The notes beneath the pieces are model-generated. The model worked only from the letters and a program-made list of their open reading frames with translations. It had not been told where the DNA came from and did not search any database. The position numbers and the translations under genes were made by a program. A stretch of 64,000 nucleotides of DNA from CAWUEZ02 sp963921355 (GTDB lineage: Bacteria > Pseudomonadota > Alphaproteobacteria > Thalassobaculales > Thalassobaculaceae), in NCBI GenBank assembly GCA_963921355.3, contig OZ001190.1:1054001-1118000 (forward strand). Reading direction: 5' to 3'. How positions within the stretch are numbered: the first letter of the stretch is position 1; each line of letters starts with the position of its first letter. Positions 17,821 to 26,132 of this stretch are shown in pieces.

Positions 17821-18297
17821 TCAGCTGGCGGTGTGGACGGCCTGATTGCGCAGCAGCTGCTGCAGGCAGGCGTCGAGAGCGAGAGACCGGGTCTCCGAGG
17901 CGCCGCGCGCCTCCAGATAGACCAGGGAGAGGCCGGCCTGGGACCGGTACCAGAACAGGTCCATGACGCATTTCCGGGCATTGTACTGCCAGATGATCGC
18001 GCCGTCGTCATGACGCACGTAGTTCGGCGGGCCGAGCAGATCCTCGACCTCAACCGCCTCCAGCTCCTGCAGCTCCTTCGGGTCGTGATAGACGACCGGC
18101 TGGACCGCCGGTTCCGGCGCCGCGCGACCCCCATCTGCGCCGGCCGAGACCTGCTGGGCCGACGCCGGTGCCGCCGCGGTCAGGACCGGCTGGTCGAGTG
18201 CTGCGGCCTCTTGCGCGGGCGGTTGCGGCGTCACGCAGGCCGCCAGAAGGGTGGCCGAGAGGCTCAGGGCCAGGACAGAGGGCGATCGGTATCCCAT
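17821..18297 (-). CDS. Hypothetical lipoprotein
   Basis: A 158-residue predicted lipoprotein. A short signal peptide ends in the lipobox LLAAC (Cys21), followed by a Pro/Ala/Gln-rich linker to about residue 70. The compact C-terminal domain contains LLGPPNYVRHDDGA, IWQYNARKCVMDLFWY and a late Cys (DACLQQLL), so the two Cys may form a disulfide. The segment LLGxPxxxRxDxxxxxWQY recalls small BamE-like lipoproteins but I cannot assign a role. It is six bases downstream of the bactofilin gene on the same strand, so the two may be co-transcribed and act in envelope organisation (inference). Confidence 0.7.
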   Translation of the reverse strand: MGYRSPSVLALSLSATLLAACVTPQPPAQEAAALDQPVLTAAAPASAQQVSAGADGGRAAPEPAVQPVVYHDPKELQELEAVEVEDLLGPPNYVRHDDGAIIWQYNARKCVMDLFWYRSQAGLSLVYLEARGASETRSLALDACLQQLLRNQAVHTAS

Positions 18298-18302
18298 CGT
18301 GT

Positions 18303-18890
18303 TCAGGTGGCCTCCGCCGCGGTGGTTATCGGGGTGATCTCACCCTTCACCGTTCCGCCGAGCTCGATCTCGAGCTTGCCGAACTTCACCTTGCCGTCGA
18401 CCACGCCACTGGACTTGATGGACAGGGTGCCGCGCACGGACAGGTCACCCTCGAACCGGCCGGCGATCGTCGCGTCGTCGATCTGGACCTGACCCTTGAA
18501 GGTGCCGCCCTCAGCGATCTCCAGGCTGTGGCTGTTCTCCAGTGTTGCCTGAACACTCCCTTCCACGACCAGGGTGTCGCAGGCGGTGATCTCGCCGGAC
18601 AGGGTGATTTCGCGACCGACGACCAGGCGTTTGCCCTCCTCGCTGTCACGGTTCGGCTGGCGTCGGGAGGGCGCCCCCGGGATGTCGACGGCCGAACGGC
18701 GCGGGATCTCGGGGACGAAGCCCTGACCGGGTGTGCGCGGGGTCGAAGTGGACATGGCCTGACCTTTCGCTACGGGCGCATTCAGGGTGCCGGACTCGCC
18801 ACCCGTCTCGCTGCCTGGGGTATTGGCAGCAGCGACGGGCGCGCCGGTCCCATCGGACGGCGGCGGCGAGGGTTGGCGGCGGCGAAACAT
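18303..18890 (-). CDS. Bactofilin (polymer-forming cytoskeletal protein)
   Basis: A 195-residue bactofilin. A disordered Pro/Ser-rich N-terminus (1-85) precedes the right-handed beta-helix core (about 88-185), seen as short repeated strands: LVVGREITLSGEI, LVVEGSVQATL, LEIAEGGTFKGQV, TIAGRFEGDL, LSIKSSGVVDGKV and LEIELGGTVKGEI. Bactofilins polymerise without nucleotide and recruit cell-wall enzymes or shape the cell. It is followed directly by the hypothetical lipoprotein gene. Confidence 0.92.
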   Translation of the reverse strand: MFRRRQPSPPPSDGTGAPVAAANTPGSETGGESGTLNAPVAKGQAMSTSTPRTPGQGFVPEIPRRSAVDIPGAPSRRQPNRDSEEGKRLVVGREITLSGEITACDTLVVEGSVQATLENSHSLEIAEGGTFKGQVQIDDATIAGRFEGDLSVRGTLSIKSSGVVDGKVKFGKLEIELGGTVKGEITPITTAAEAT

Positions 18891-18941
18891 GAAGGAAACT
18901 CCGATCTCAGCGCAATCGGCTAAGCGATTACGCCGCCAGTA

Positions 18942-19616
18942 TTATCCTGGAATGGTGCGGCGCCGCAACCGCTCATACTCATGGACCGAAAAAGCGGTTG
19001 CGAGGACCGGAGTTGCCAGGTTCAGGATCGGAATGGTCGACAGGGCGGCGATCACCACGCCGCCGACGAACTGGGCGCCCCGATTCGCCTTCCGAAAGGC
19101 TTTGCGCTCGACCGCGTCCAGGCGTCGCGTGGCGACCATCTCGCTGTACTCACGGCCGAGAAGGAAGCCGTTCAACCCGTAGAAAATCAGCAGGTTGAGA
19201 CCGGGCAGGATCAGATAGAGCGGCAGCGCCAGCAGGTTCAGGGCGATCGAGAGGCCCGCGAACCTGAGAGACTCAAAGATGATCTCCATGATCGGCTGGG
19301 CCCGCGGCGCCGGCAGGTCCGGATAGTGCCGGTCCTCCACGATCGCGGCCACGCGGTCGAGAAACAGCCCGCTCACGACCTGGACGGCACCGGGAAAGAA
19401 CACCAGCGCCAGAACCACGGTGCCGATCGCGCCAATCCAGGTGATCGCCTCGTCGAGCCAGACGAACCCGGTGGCGGCCAGCAACGACAACAGCACCCCG
19501 ACGGCGGCGCCGATCAGCAGGATCAGGCCGAGACTGAGGGCCACCGCCATCGCCAGGACGCCGCGCAGCCGCGGGTCGGTGAGCTGGCCGAGGGTTCGGG
19601 AAATCGAATCGAACAT
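18942..19616 (-). CDS. EI24/CysZ-like integral membrane protein
   Basis: A 224-residue membrane protein of the EI24 family, to which the sulfate permease CysZ belongs. There are about five hydrophobic segments (for example 19-48, 60-85 and 115-150), the family NGFLLGREY-like motif (LNGFLLGREYSEM), and a basic C-terminal end. The start is set at ATG 19616 (MFDSISRTLGQL), which begins the conserved region and has GAGAG upstream; an ATG at 19634 is possible. Transport of sulfate is suggested only by family membership. Confidence 0.8.
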   Translation of the reverse strand: MFDSISRTLGQLTDPRLRGVLAMAVALSLGLILLIGAAVGVLLSLLAATGFVWLDEAITWIGAIGTVVLALVFFPGAVQVVSGLFLDRVAAIVEDRHYPDLPAPRAQPIMEIIFESLRFAGLSIALNLLALPLYLILPGLNLLIFYGLNGFLLGREYSEMVATRRLDAVERKAFRKANRGAQFVGGVVIAALSTIPILNLATPVLATAFSVHEYERLRRRTIPG

Positions 19617-19728
19617 CATCGCTCTCGTGGTCATCGCGCGGCGTGGCGGTCCGCTTCACCGCCGGTCCTCGCGCCCTTATAGGGTACGGCGGGCAGAGCG
19701 GGAACCTCTCTCGCGGACGCTAACGTAC

Positions 19729-19784
19729 TGATTCCGGTTCCAGTTCCCCTCAGATCGATTCCGTCTGAGAGGATTTTGCTCTAG
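19729..19784. repeat. Degenerate copy of the palindromic repeat found upstream of mutS
   Basis: The right half (about 19758-19784) reads GATTCCGTCTGAGAGGATTTTGCTCTAG in two runs: GATTCCGTCTGAGA and GGATTTTGCTCTAG. It closely matches the right arm of the element at 32978-33042. The left half is decayed. It lies just before the adenosine-kinase-like gene. Confidence 0.6.
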
Positions 19785-19843
19785 TCTGCGACCACCATCG
19801 CGGCGCCGGGGGATCCGGCACCCGACCAGCGCGGAGCACCGGA

Positions 19844-20833
19844 ATGTCCAAGTCCCTCGATGTCGTCGGAATCGGCAATGCGATCGTCGATGTGATCGCC
19901 CGCTGCGACGATGCGTTCCTGGCCGATCAGAGCGTGGAGAAAGGCGCCATGACCCTGATCGACGATGCCCGCGCGGAGTCGCTTTACGCGGCGATGGGTC
20001 CGGGAATCGAGATCTCCGGTGGATCGGCCGGCAACACGGTGGCCGGTCTGGCGGCGCTCGGAAGCCGGGCCGGATATGTCGGAAAGGTCCGCGACGACAC
20101 CCTCGGCGGGGTTTTCCGCCATGACATCCGCGCCCAGGGCGTGACCTTTGACACCGCGCCCGCCGCCGAGGGTCCCCCGACCGCCCGTTGTCTGGTCCTG
20201 GTCACCCCGGACGCCCAGCGGTCGATGAACACCTATCTCGGCGCCTGCGTGAACCTGACACCCGATGACGTCGACGAGGCGATGATCGCCCAGGCCGGGA
20301 TCGTCTATCTCGAGGGCTATCTCTGGGATCCGCCGTTGGCCAAACAGGCGTTTCTCAAGGCAGCGCGGATTGCCCACGATTCCGGCGGCAAGGTCGCTCT
20401 CAGCCTGTCGGACCCGTTCTGCGTGGACCGCCACCGCGCCGAGTTTCAGGAGCTGGTCAAGCATCACGTCGACATCCTGTTCGCCAACGAGGCGGAGGCG
20501 GTCTCGCTGTTCGAGTGCGCGCGGTTCGACGATGCCCTGCAGGCGGTGCGGTTCGAAGTCGAAACGGCTGCCCTGACCCGCAGCGAGAAAGGGGCGGTGG
20601 TCGTGCATCGCGACGAAGTGCACGTGCTGGAGGCCGAGCCGGTCGAGCGGGTGGTCGACACGACCGGTGCCGGTGATCTGTATGCCGCGGGCTACCTGCA
20701 CGGCTACGCCGCCGGCCGCGGCGCCGTCGATTGCGGCCGGATGGGTGCGATCTGCGCGGCCGAGATCATCAGCCATGTCGGCGCGCGTCCGGAAGCGGAT
20801 CTCAAGGCGATGGTTGCCGAGCGTCTGGGGTAG
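19844..20833 (+). CDS. PfkB-family (adenosine) kinase
   Basis: A 329-residue ribokinase/PfkB-fold sugar kinase. Signature 1 features are at the N-terminus (GIGNAIVDVIA and GGSAGNTVAGLAALG), and signature 2 is DTTGAGDLYAAGYLHG with the catalytic Asp (about residues 267-282). Alphaproteobacterial proteins with this arrangement (GPGIEISGGSAGNT, YLGACVNL) are usually called adenosine kinases, which phosphorylate adenosine to AMP, but the substrate cannot be proved from sequence. ATG 19844 has GGAGCACCGGA upstream. It is convergent with the AmpG-like gene. Confidence 0.9.
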   Translation: MSKSLDVVGIGNAIVDVIARCDDAFLADQSVEKGAMTLIDDARAESLYAAMGPGIEISGGSAGNTVAGLAALGSRAGYVGKVRDDTLGGVFRHDIRAQGVTFDTAPAAEGPPTARCLVLVTPDAQRSMNTYLGACVNLTPDDVDEAMIAQAGIVYLEGYLWDPPLAKQAFLKAARIAHDSGGKVALSLSDPFCVDRHRAEFQELVKHHVDILFANEAEAVSLFECARFDDALQAVRFEVETAALTRSEKGAVVVHRDEVHVLEAEPVERVVDTTGAGDLYAAGYLHGYAAGRGAVDCGRMGAICAAEIISHVGARPEADLKAMVAERLG

Positions 20834-20855
20834 AAGAAGCGCGGGGTAGCCCGGC

Positions 20856-22181
20856 TCAGGGCCGGACGACCCCAGCTCGCGGCATCACGATCATCAGCAC
20901 GATCAGCAGGGGCAGGCCCAGAACCGCCACCCCGGCGGTGATCGTGAAGAACAGGGCCCAGTCTCCGTCGAGACTGTCGACGATGCCGCCGGCCGACGCG
21001 GCGAACCAGATCCGCGCGAGGTTTCCCAGCGAGTTCAGCAGCGCGTACTGGGTCGCGGAATAGGCGACGTTGCAGAGACTGGAGAGATAGGCCACGAACG
21101 CGACCGTCGCCAGGCCACTGGTGAAGTTGTCGGCGATGACAGCGAAGGCGAAGACTTCGAGATCGCGCCCGGAGCCGGCGAGATAGGCGTAGATCAGGTT
21201 GGTCGCCGCTGCCGCCAGACCGCCGACCAGCAGGGCCCGGAAGATGCCGATCACCTTGACCAGAAGGCCGCCCAGAAACACGCCGACACAGATCGCCGCC
21301 AGTCCGAAGACCTTGGTGACCTCAGCGATCTCGGTGAGGGAGAAACCGAGCTCGCGGTAGAACACGCCGGACATCCGTCCGAGCAGGGCGTCGCCGAACT
21401 TGAAGACGAAGATGAAGACCAGGACCAGAAGCCACCAACGGCGGCTCACGAACTCGGCGAAGGGGTCGATCAGGGCTTCCCGCAGCCAGCGCAGCGCCGT
21501 TTCGACGGCGGGTTCGTCCTCGCTGCCCGGTGACGACGTGACGGGGGCGTCGGGGACCGCCGGCTCGTCGGCCAGCAGCGTGGCGGCGACCGCGAAAAGG
21601 AGACTGGCCGCGAGCACCAGGTAAGCGGCGTTCCAGCCAATCGCATCGGCCAGGAACAGGCCGCCAGCCCCGCCGACGAGCGTCCCGCCAATGTGCCATC
21701 CCCAGATCGCAACGGCCGAGCCGGCGCCGTATTCGTCCTTGTGTAGGATGTCGATGCGATAGGCATCGATAACAATGTCCTGGGTCGCCGAGACGAAGGC
21801 GACGAAGACACAGGCCAAGGCGACCAGGGAGATGTCCTGGCTCGGATCGGTCAACCCGAGGAACACGATGGCCAGAATCAGCAGAACCTGGGTGAACAGC
21901 GCCCACCCCCGCCGGCGGCCAAGCCGCGTCGTCAATCCCGGCAGGCGCAGGCGGTCCACCATCGGCGCCCACAGGAAGTTGATGGCATAGGCGGTGGTGG
22001 CGAGGCTGAACAGGCCGATGCCGGTCCGGCTGAGACCGCTGTCCACCAGCCAGATCGACAGATTGGAATAGACAAGGGGGGCCGGCAGGCCGGAGGCAAA
22101 GCCGAAGACCAGAATGACCAGCATGCGGCGGTCCAGGTAGACCTGCAGGCCGTTGATCCAGCGCGTGCCGATTCCTGTCAT
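20856..22181 (-). CDS. AmpG-like MFS permease
   Basis: A 441-residue major-facilitator protein with about 12 hydrophobic segments. It resembles AmpG muropeptide permeases: FGFASGLPAPLVYSNLSIWL in helix 1, NFLWAPMVDRLRLP and the loop LGRRRGW between helices 2 and 3, and the ATQDIVIDAYRID motif in helix 4. The AmpG family moves anhydro-muropeptides into the cytoplasm for cell-wall recycling. A cytoplasmic loop at about 205-235 is acidic. The nearest genes give no recycling context, so the substrate is a family-level inference. Confidence 0.85.
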   Translation of the reverse strand: MTGIGTRWINGLQVYLDRRMLVILVFGFASGLPAPLVYSNLSIWLVDSGLSRTGIGLFSLATTAYAINFLWAPMVDRLRLPGLTTRLGRRRGWALFTQVLLILAIVFLGLTDPSQDISLVALACVFVAFVSATQDIVIDAYRIDILHKDEYGAGSAVAIWGWHIGGTLVGGAGGLFLADAIGWNAAYLVLAASLLFAVAATLLADEPAVPDAPVTSSPGSEDEPAVETALRWLREALIDPFAEFVSRRWWLLVLVFIFVFKFGDALLGRMSGVFYRELGFSLTEIAEVTKVFGLAAICVGVFLGGLLVKVIGIFRALLVGGLAAAATNLIYAYLAGSGRDLEVFAFAVIADNFTSGLATVAFVAYLSSLCNVAYSATQYALLNSLGNLARIWFAASAGGIVDSLDGDWALFFTITAGVAVLGLPLLIVLMIVMPRAGVVRP

Positions 22182-22219
22182 GGAGACCCCGGTGGGAATG
22201 GGTGTGACCGGACTCCCTT

Positions 22220-22360
22220 ACCACCGCCGGACTCCGTAAGGGAAACAAGACCTGACGCCCCGCAATGCCGCGCCGACACCTGGATCGGTCTAACGGCCTC
22301 CGAGTGAGCGAGGGCGTTTGACAGCAGGTTGACGATGACCCGAACGATCGTGCGGCGCAT
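22220..22360 (-). pseudogene. Remnant of a histidine kinase (HATPase fragment)
   Basis: On the minus strand, downstream of phoB, a short open stretch encodes RVIVNLLSNALAHSEA followed by PIQVSARHCGASGLVSL. This resembles the N-box (x-x-NLLxNAxKxS) and the next strands of a histidine-kinase ATPase domain. The expected D-x-G-x-G box appears degraded to ESGGG and no HisKA or G2 region follows. It is not long enough to be a gene and has no plausible start. The reading is a decayed kinase tail near phoB. Chance similarity cannot be excluded. Confidence 0.45.
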
Positions 22361-22462
22361 CTTCGAGCCGCTCTGGCATGGCGACGGCAAGGTCTCGGTT
22401 TCGCGGCGCGACCGGCTCGGCCTGCACATCTGTGCCGGCATCGTCGCGGCTATCGGGGACTG

Positions 22463-23158
22463 TCAGGCCATCGCGTTGGCGTCCAGGGCGTAACCCGCGG
22501 ATCGCACGGTCCGGATCATGTCGTCGTCGTTTTCGCCGTTCAGCGCCTTGCGCAGGCGCCGGATGTGCACGTCCACGGTGCGCGGCTCGACGTAGACGTC
22601 CGGCCCCCAGACCGTGTCCAGGAGCTGCTCGCGCGAGAACACCCGGCCCGGGTGCTCCAGAAAGTGACGCAGCAGACGGAACTCGGTTGGACCGAGGTGA
22701 ATGTCCCGGTCATTGCGCTTCACCCGGTGGGCCGCCAGGTCCATCGTCAGGTCGCCGAAGCGAAGCAGTTCGTCGTCGGTGGACGGTCTGGCCCGCCGCA
22801 GGACGGCGCGGACCCGGGCGATGAGTTCGGCAGGACTGAACGGCTTGGTGATGTAGTCGTCGGCGCCGGAGTTCAGGCCGCGGACCCGATCGCCTTCCTC
22901 GCCGCGCGCGGTCAGCATGATGATCGGGATGTTCTTCAGCTCCGGCGCGCGGCGCAGCCGGCGGCAAGCCTCGATCCCCGACAGCAGCGGCAGCATCCAG
23001 TCCAGCAGGATCAGATCGGGTTTGTGCTCGACGGCCAGCAGCATGGCCTCTTCGCCGTCACCGGCTTCGATCACGCGGAACCCCTCACCCTCGAGGTTGT
23101 AGCGCAGCAGGGTGACAATCGGGGCCTCGTCCTCGACGATCAGGATCAGCGGTTTCAT
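22463..23158 (-). CDS. phoB: Phosphate response regulator PhoB
   Basis: A 231-residue OmpR-type response regulator. The receiver domain (1-120) has the acidic pair E9-D10, phospho-acceptor Asp53 (LILLDWMLP) and the Lys of YITKPF. The winged helix (130-228) contains LGPTEFRLLRHFLEHPGRVFSR and the recognition segment VEPRTVDVHIRRLRKAL. Phosphorylated PhoB binds Pho boxes to activate phosphate-starvation genes. It is the last gene of pstS-pstC-pstA-pstB-phoU-phoB, ten bases after phoU, while phoR lies upstream of pstS. Confidence 0.97.
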   Translation of the reverse strand: MKPLILIVEDEAPIVTLLRYNLEGEGFRVIEAGDGEEAMLLAVEHKPDLILLDWMLPLLSGIEACRRLRRAPELKNIPIIMLTARGEEGDRVRGLNSGADDYITKPFSPAELIARVRAVLRRARPSTDDELLRFGDLTMDLAAHRVKRNDRDIHLGPTEFRLLRHFLEHPGRVFSREQLLDTVWGPDVYVEPRTVDVHIRRLRKALNGENDDDMIRTVRSAGYALDANAMA

Positions 23159-23168
23159 CGGCTTCCAG

Positions 23169-23912
23169 TCACTCGTCTGTGTCCGTTCCTCGGTCCTCCG
23201 GCTGGACCGGGGTCATGACGGCGAAGCTGCTGCTGTCGCCTTTCGGCCGGTCGCCGGACAGTCGTCCACCGGTCTCCTCGAAGTAGACGGTCTCGGCGAT
23301 GTTGGTGGCGTGATCCCCGATCCGCTCGATGTTCTTGGCGACGAACAGCAGATGCGCGCAGGCGGTGATGTTCCGGGGATCCTCCATCATGTAGGTCAGG
23401 AGCTCTCGGAACAGGCTGGTGTACATCTGGTCGATTTCTTCGTCGCGTTCCCAGGACCGCATGGCGCGCTCGAGATCGACCTGGGTATAGGCGTCCAGGA
23501 CATCGGTGAGGACCCCGTGGGTCAGCCGTCCCATCCGCACGATGCCGTTGATCGGGCCGACCTCCGGCAGCTGCGAGAGCGCCGAGGCCCGTTTGGCGAC
23601 GTTGGTCGCATAGTCGCCCATCCGCTCCAGGTCGTGGGAGATCCGCAGCGCGGAAAGGACCTGGCGCAGGTCCTGCGCGACCGGCTGGCGCAGGGCCAGC
23701 ATCCGCAGCGTCTGGGCCTCAATCTGATCTTCCATGCCGTCGATGCGTTTGTCGGCTTCGATGCACTGAGCGGCCAGCGCGTCGTCGCGCCGGGCGATCG
23801 CCTGGATCGCGTTCGACAACTGGGCTTCCACCAGCCCGCCCATCTCGGAAATGGCCGAACGCAGTCCGTTCAGCTCATCGTCATACGAGGAAACAATATG
23901 GCTTTCTGACAT
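23169..23912 (-). CDS. phoU: Phosphate signalling protein PhoU
   Basis: A 247-residue PhoU with two three-helix bundles. The first has ALAAQCIEADKRID and the second the matching ERIGDHATNIAE. The metal-binding E/D-xxx-D motifs are in LERMGDYATNVA and ERIGDHATNIAE. PhoU connects the Pst transporter state to PhoR so that the Pho regulon is silent when phosphate is plentiful. It lies between pstB (55 bases upstream) and phoB (10 bases downstream). Residues 215-247 add a short variable tail (GDRPKGDSS). Confidence 0.97.
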   Translation of the reverse strand: MSESHIVSSYDDELNGLRSAISEMGGLVEAQLSNAIQAIARRDDALAAQCIEADKRIDGMEDQIEAQTLRMLALRQPVAQDLRQVLSALRISHDLERMGDYATNVAKRASALSQLPEVGPINGIVRMGRLTHGVLTDVLDAYTQVDLERAMRSWERDEEIDQMYTSLFRELLTYMMEDPRNITACAHLLFVAKNIERIGDHATNIAETVYFEETGGRLSGDRPKGDSSSFAVMTPVQPEDRGTDTDE

Positions 23913-23967
23913 CGGTCATACACTCCAGATGGCAGCGGTGATGGCCCGGCGGCCGACGGCGGCCACT

Positions 23968-24789
23968 CTACCCGAACCGACCGGTGATGTAGCCCTGGGT
24001 CCGGCTGTCCATCGGGTTGGTGAAGATCTGCTCGGTCTCGCCGACTTCAATCAGGTCGCCGAGGTGAAAGAACGCGGTGCGCTGCGACACCCGGGCCGCC
24101 TGCTGCATCGAATGGGTGACGATCACGATGGTGAAGTTCTCCCGGAGTTCGTCGATCAGCTCCTCGATCCGCGCGGTGGCGATCGGGTCGAGGGCGGAGC
24201 ACGGTTCGTCCATCAGAATGACCTCGGGATTGACCGCGATCGCCCGGGCAATGCACAGGCGCTGCTGCTGGCCGCCCGACAGGCCGGTTCCGGGCTGATC
24301 CAGACGGTCGTTGACCTCCTTCCAGAGGCCGGCGCGCTCTAGGCTGCGCTGAACGATCTCATCCAGCTCGGCCTTGGTGTGGGCGATGCCGTGAATGCGC
24401 GGACCGTAGGCGATGTTGTCGTAGATCGACTTCGGAAACGGGTTCGGCTTCTGGAACACCATGCCGACCCGCGCGCGAAGCTGCACGACGTCGAGCTGCG
24501 AGTTGCAGATGTCGGTGTCGTCGAGCTTGATCGATCCGGTCACCCGGCAGATGTCGATCACATCGTTCATCCGGTTCATGCAGCGCAGATAGGTCGACTT
24601 GCCGCATCCGGAGGGGCCGATCAGGGCCGTGACCTCATGCTCGTAGACATCGAGCTCGACATCTTTGAGTGCGTGCTTGTCGGCGTAGAAGACGTTCACG
24701 TCCTTCGACGCGATCTTGGTGGCCCGATTGGTCGCTGCCGGGGCATCGGGCGTCGTCGGGGCCTCCACCGCCCGGACTGCATCGCTCAT
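23968..24789 (-). CDS. pstB: Phosphate ABC transporter ATP-binding protein PstB
   Basis: A 273-residue ATPase of the high-affinity phosphate importer. Walker A is GPSGCGKST, the PstB-type segment YLRCMNRMNDVI follows, the signature is LSGGQQQRL, and Walker B is VILMDEPCSALDPIA with the switch His in VTHSMQQA. It has about 25 extra residues at the N-terminus (Ala/Pro/Thr-rich) before KIASKDVNVFYAD. It lies 11 bases after pstA. Confidence 0.98.
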   Translation of the reverse strand: MSDAVRAVEAPTTPDAPAATNRATKIASKDVNVFYADKHALKDVELDVYEHEVTALIGPSGCGKSTYLRCMNRMNDVIDICRVTGSIKLDDTDICNSQLDVVQLRARVGMVFQKPNPFPKSIYDNIAYGPRIHGIAHTKAELDEIVQRSLERAGLWKEVNDRLDQPGTGLSGGQQQRLCIARAIAVNPEVILMDEPCSALDPIATARIEELIDELRENFTIVIVTHSMQQAARVSQRTAFFHLGDLIEVGETEQIFTNPMDSRTQGYITGRFG

Positions 24790-24800
24790 CGAACTCTCCT

Positions 24801-26132
24801 TTACCAGCGCCGCTCGAACCGCTTGCGCAGCAAGATGGCGATGGCATTCATCAACACGAGAAAACCGAGCAGCACCATGATCGCGGCCGATGTGCGCTCG
24901 ACGAAGGCGCGTTCCGGACTGTCCGCCCAGATGTAGATCTGCACCGGCAGAACCGTGGCCGGGTCGGTGAAGCCCTGGGGGATGTCCACGATGAAGGCGA
25001 CCATGCCGATCATGAGCAGCGGCGCGGTTTCGCCCAGCGCCTGCGCCATGCCGATGATGGTTCCGGTGAGGATCCCGGGCATGGCGAGCGGCAGCACGTG
25101 GTGGGTCACGACCTGGAGCGGCGAGGCGCCGAGGCCAAGCGCGGCTTCGCGGATCGACGGCGGTACCGCTTTCAGCGCCGAGCGCGCCGCGATGATGATG
25201 GTCGGCAGGGTCATCAGCGCCAGCACGAACCCGCCGGCGAGCGGCGCCGAACGCGGCAGGCCGAAGAAGTTGAGGAACACCGCCAGCCCCAGAAGACCGA
25301 AGACGATCGACGGCACGGCGGCGAGGTTGTTGATGTTCACCTCGATCAGGTCGGTGAGCCTGTTCTTCGGCGCGAATTCCTCAAGATAGACCGCGGCCAT
25401 CACCCCGACCGGGAAGGAGACAAGCACTGTGATGGTCAAGGTCAGGATCGACCCGACCAGGGCGCCGAAGATCCCCGCCTCTTCCGGCTCCCGGCTGTCA
25501 CCCTGGGTGAAAAAGTCGGCGTTGAACGCGGCGTGAATCCGGCCCTGGCGATCGAGCGTGTCGTACAAGCCGATCTCCAGGTCCGAGACGCGCCGGTCGG
25601 ACTCTGGAACATCCCGGTCGATATAGCCCTTGGCGAAGGTGTCCATATCGTCCGAGAGCTTGAGTCTCACTGTCCCGGTGGTACCGATGACTGACGGATC
25701 CGCCAGCACGATGTCACGCAAGGTGATGTCGGTGTTGGCCGCAACCATGCCGTAGAGCTTACGGCGGTCGCGGCGGCTGCTCGCGGCCTCCGGGAACTCG
25801 GCCTTCAGGGCGTTGCGCGCGAGCGCGAGGTAGTTGGCCTTCATGAGGGTGTCGGTTTCGACCGCACCGCCGTCCGGGTTCAGCTCTTCGGCGCTGAAGG
25901 TGACCTCGATGTCCACATAGTGCTGCCAGAACGCCGAGTAGCCTTTGGAGACGATGCTGCCGATCAGCAGCAACAGCATCAGGCCGGCGGCGGCGATGCT
26001 GGCCAGACCGAGCAGGCGGAACCGGCGCTCGATGGCATAGCGCCGGGCGAGATGGGGGCCGGTCAGAACCGGCCGTTTGACGGCCGCCGGCCCGGGCGGG
26101 GTGCCCGCAGGAGAGGAGGTGGCGTCAGTCAT
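24801..26132 (-). CDS. pstA: Phosphate ABC transporter permease PstA (extended)
   Basis: A 443-residue inner-membrane permease. The C-terminal half (about 210-443) has the PstA membrane domain with LVSFPVGVMAAVYLEEFAPKN, SIVFGLLGLAVFL and the EAA-like coupling segment EAALGLGASPLQ. The N-terminal part contains a transmembrane helix and a periplasmic region (about 60-205), an extension absent from the 296-residue E. coli protein and typical of alphaproteobacteria (DUF3333 type). Its start overlaps the end of pstC by eight bases, and pstB follows. Confidence 0.95.
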   Translation of the reverse strand: MTDATSSPAGTPPGPAAVKRPVLTGPHLARRYAIERRFRLLGLASIAAAGLMLLLLIGSIVSKGYSAFWQHYVDIEVTFSAEELNPDGGAVETDTLMKANYLALARNALKAEFPEAASSRRDRRKLYGMVAANTDITLRDIVLADPSVIGTTGTVRLKLSDDMDTFAKGYIDRDVPESDRRVSDLEIGLYDTLDRQGRIHAAFNADFFTQGDSREPEEAGIFGALVGSILTLTITVLVSFPVGVMAAVYLEEFAPKNRLTDLIEVNINNLAAVPSIVFGLLGLAVFLNFFGLPRSAPLAGGFVLALMTLPTIIIAARSALKAVPPSIREAALGLGASPLQVVTHHVLPLAMPGILTGTIIGMAQALGETAPLLMIGMVAFIVDIPQGFTDPATVLPVQIYIWADSPERAFVERTSAAIMVLLGFLVLMNAIAILLRKRFERRW

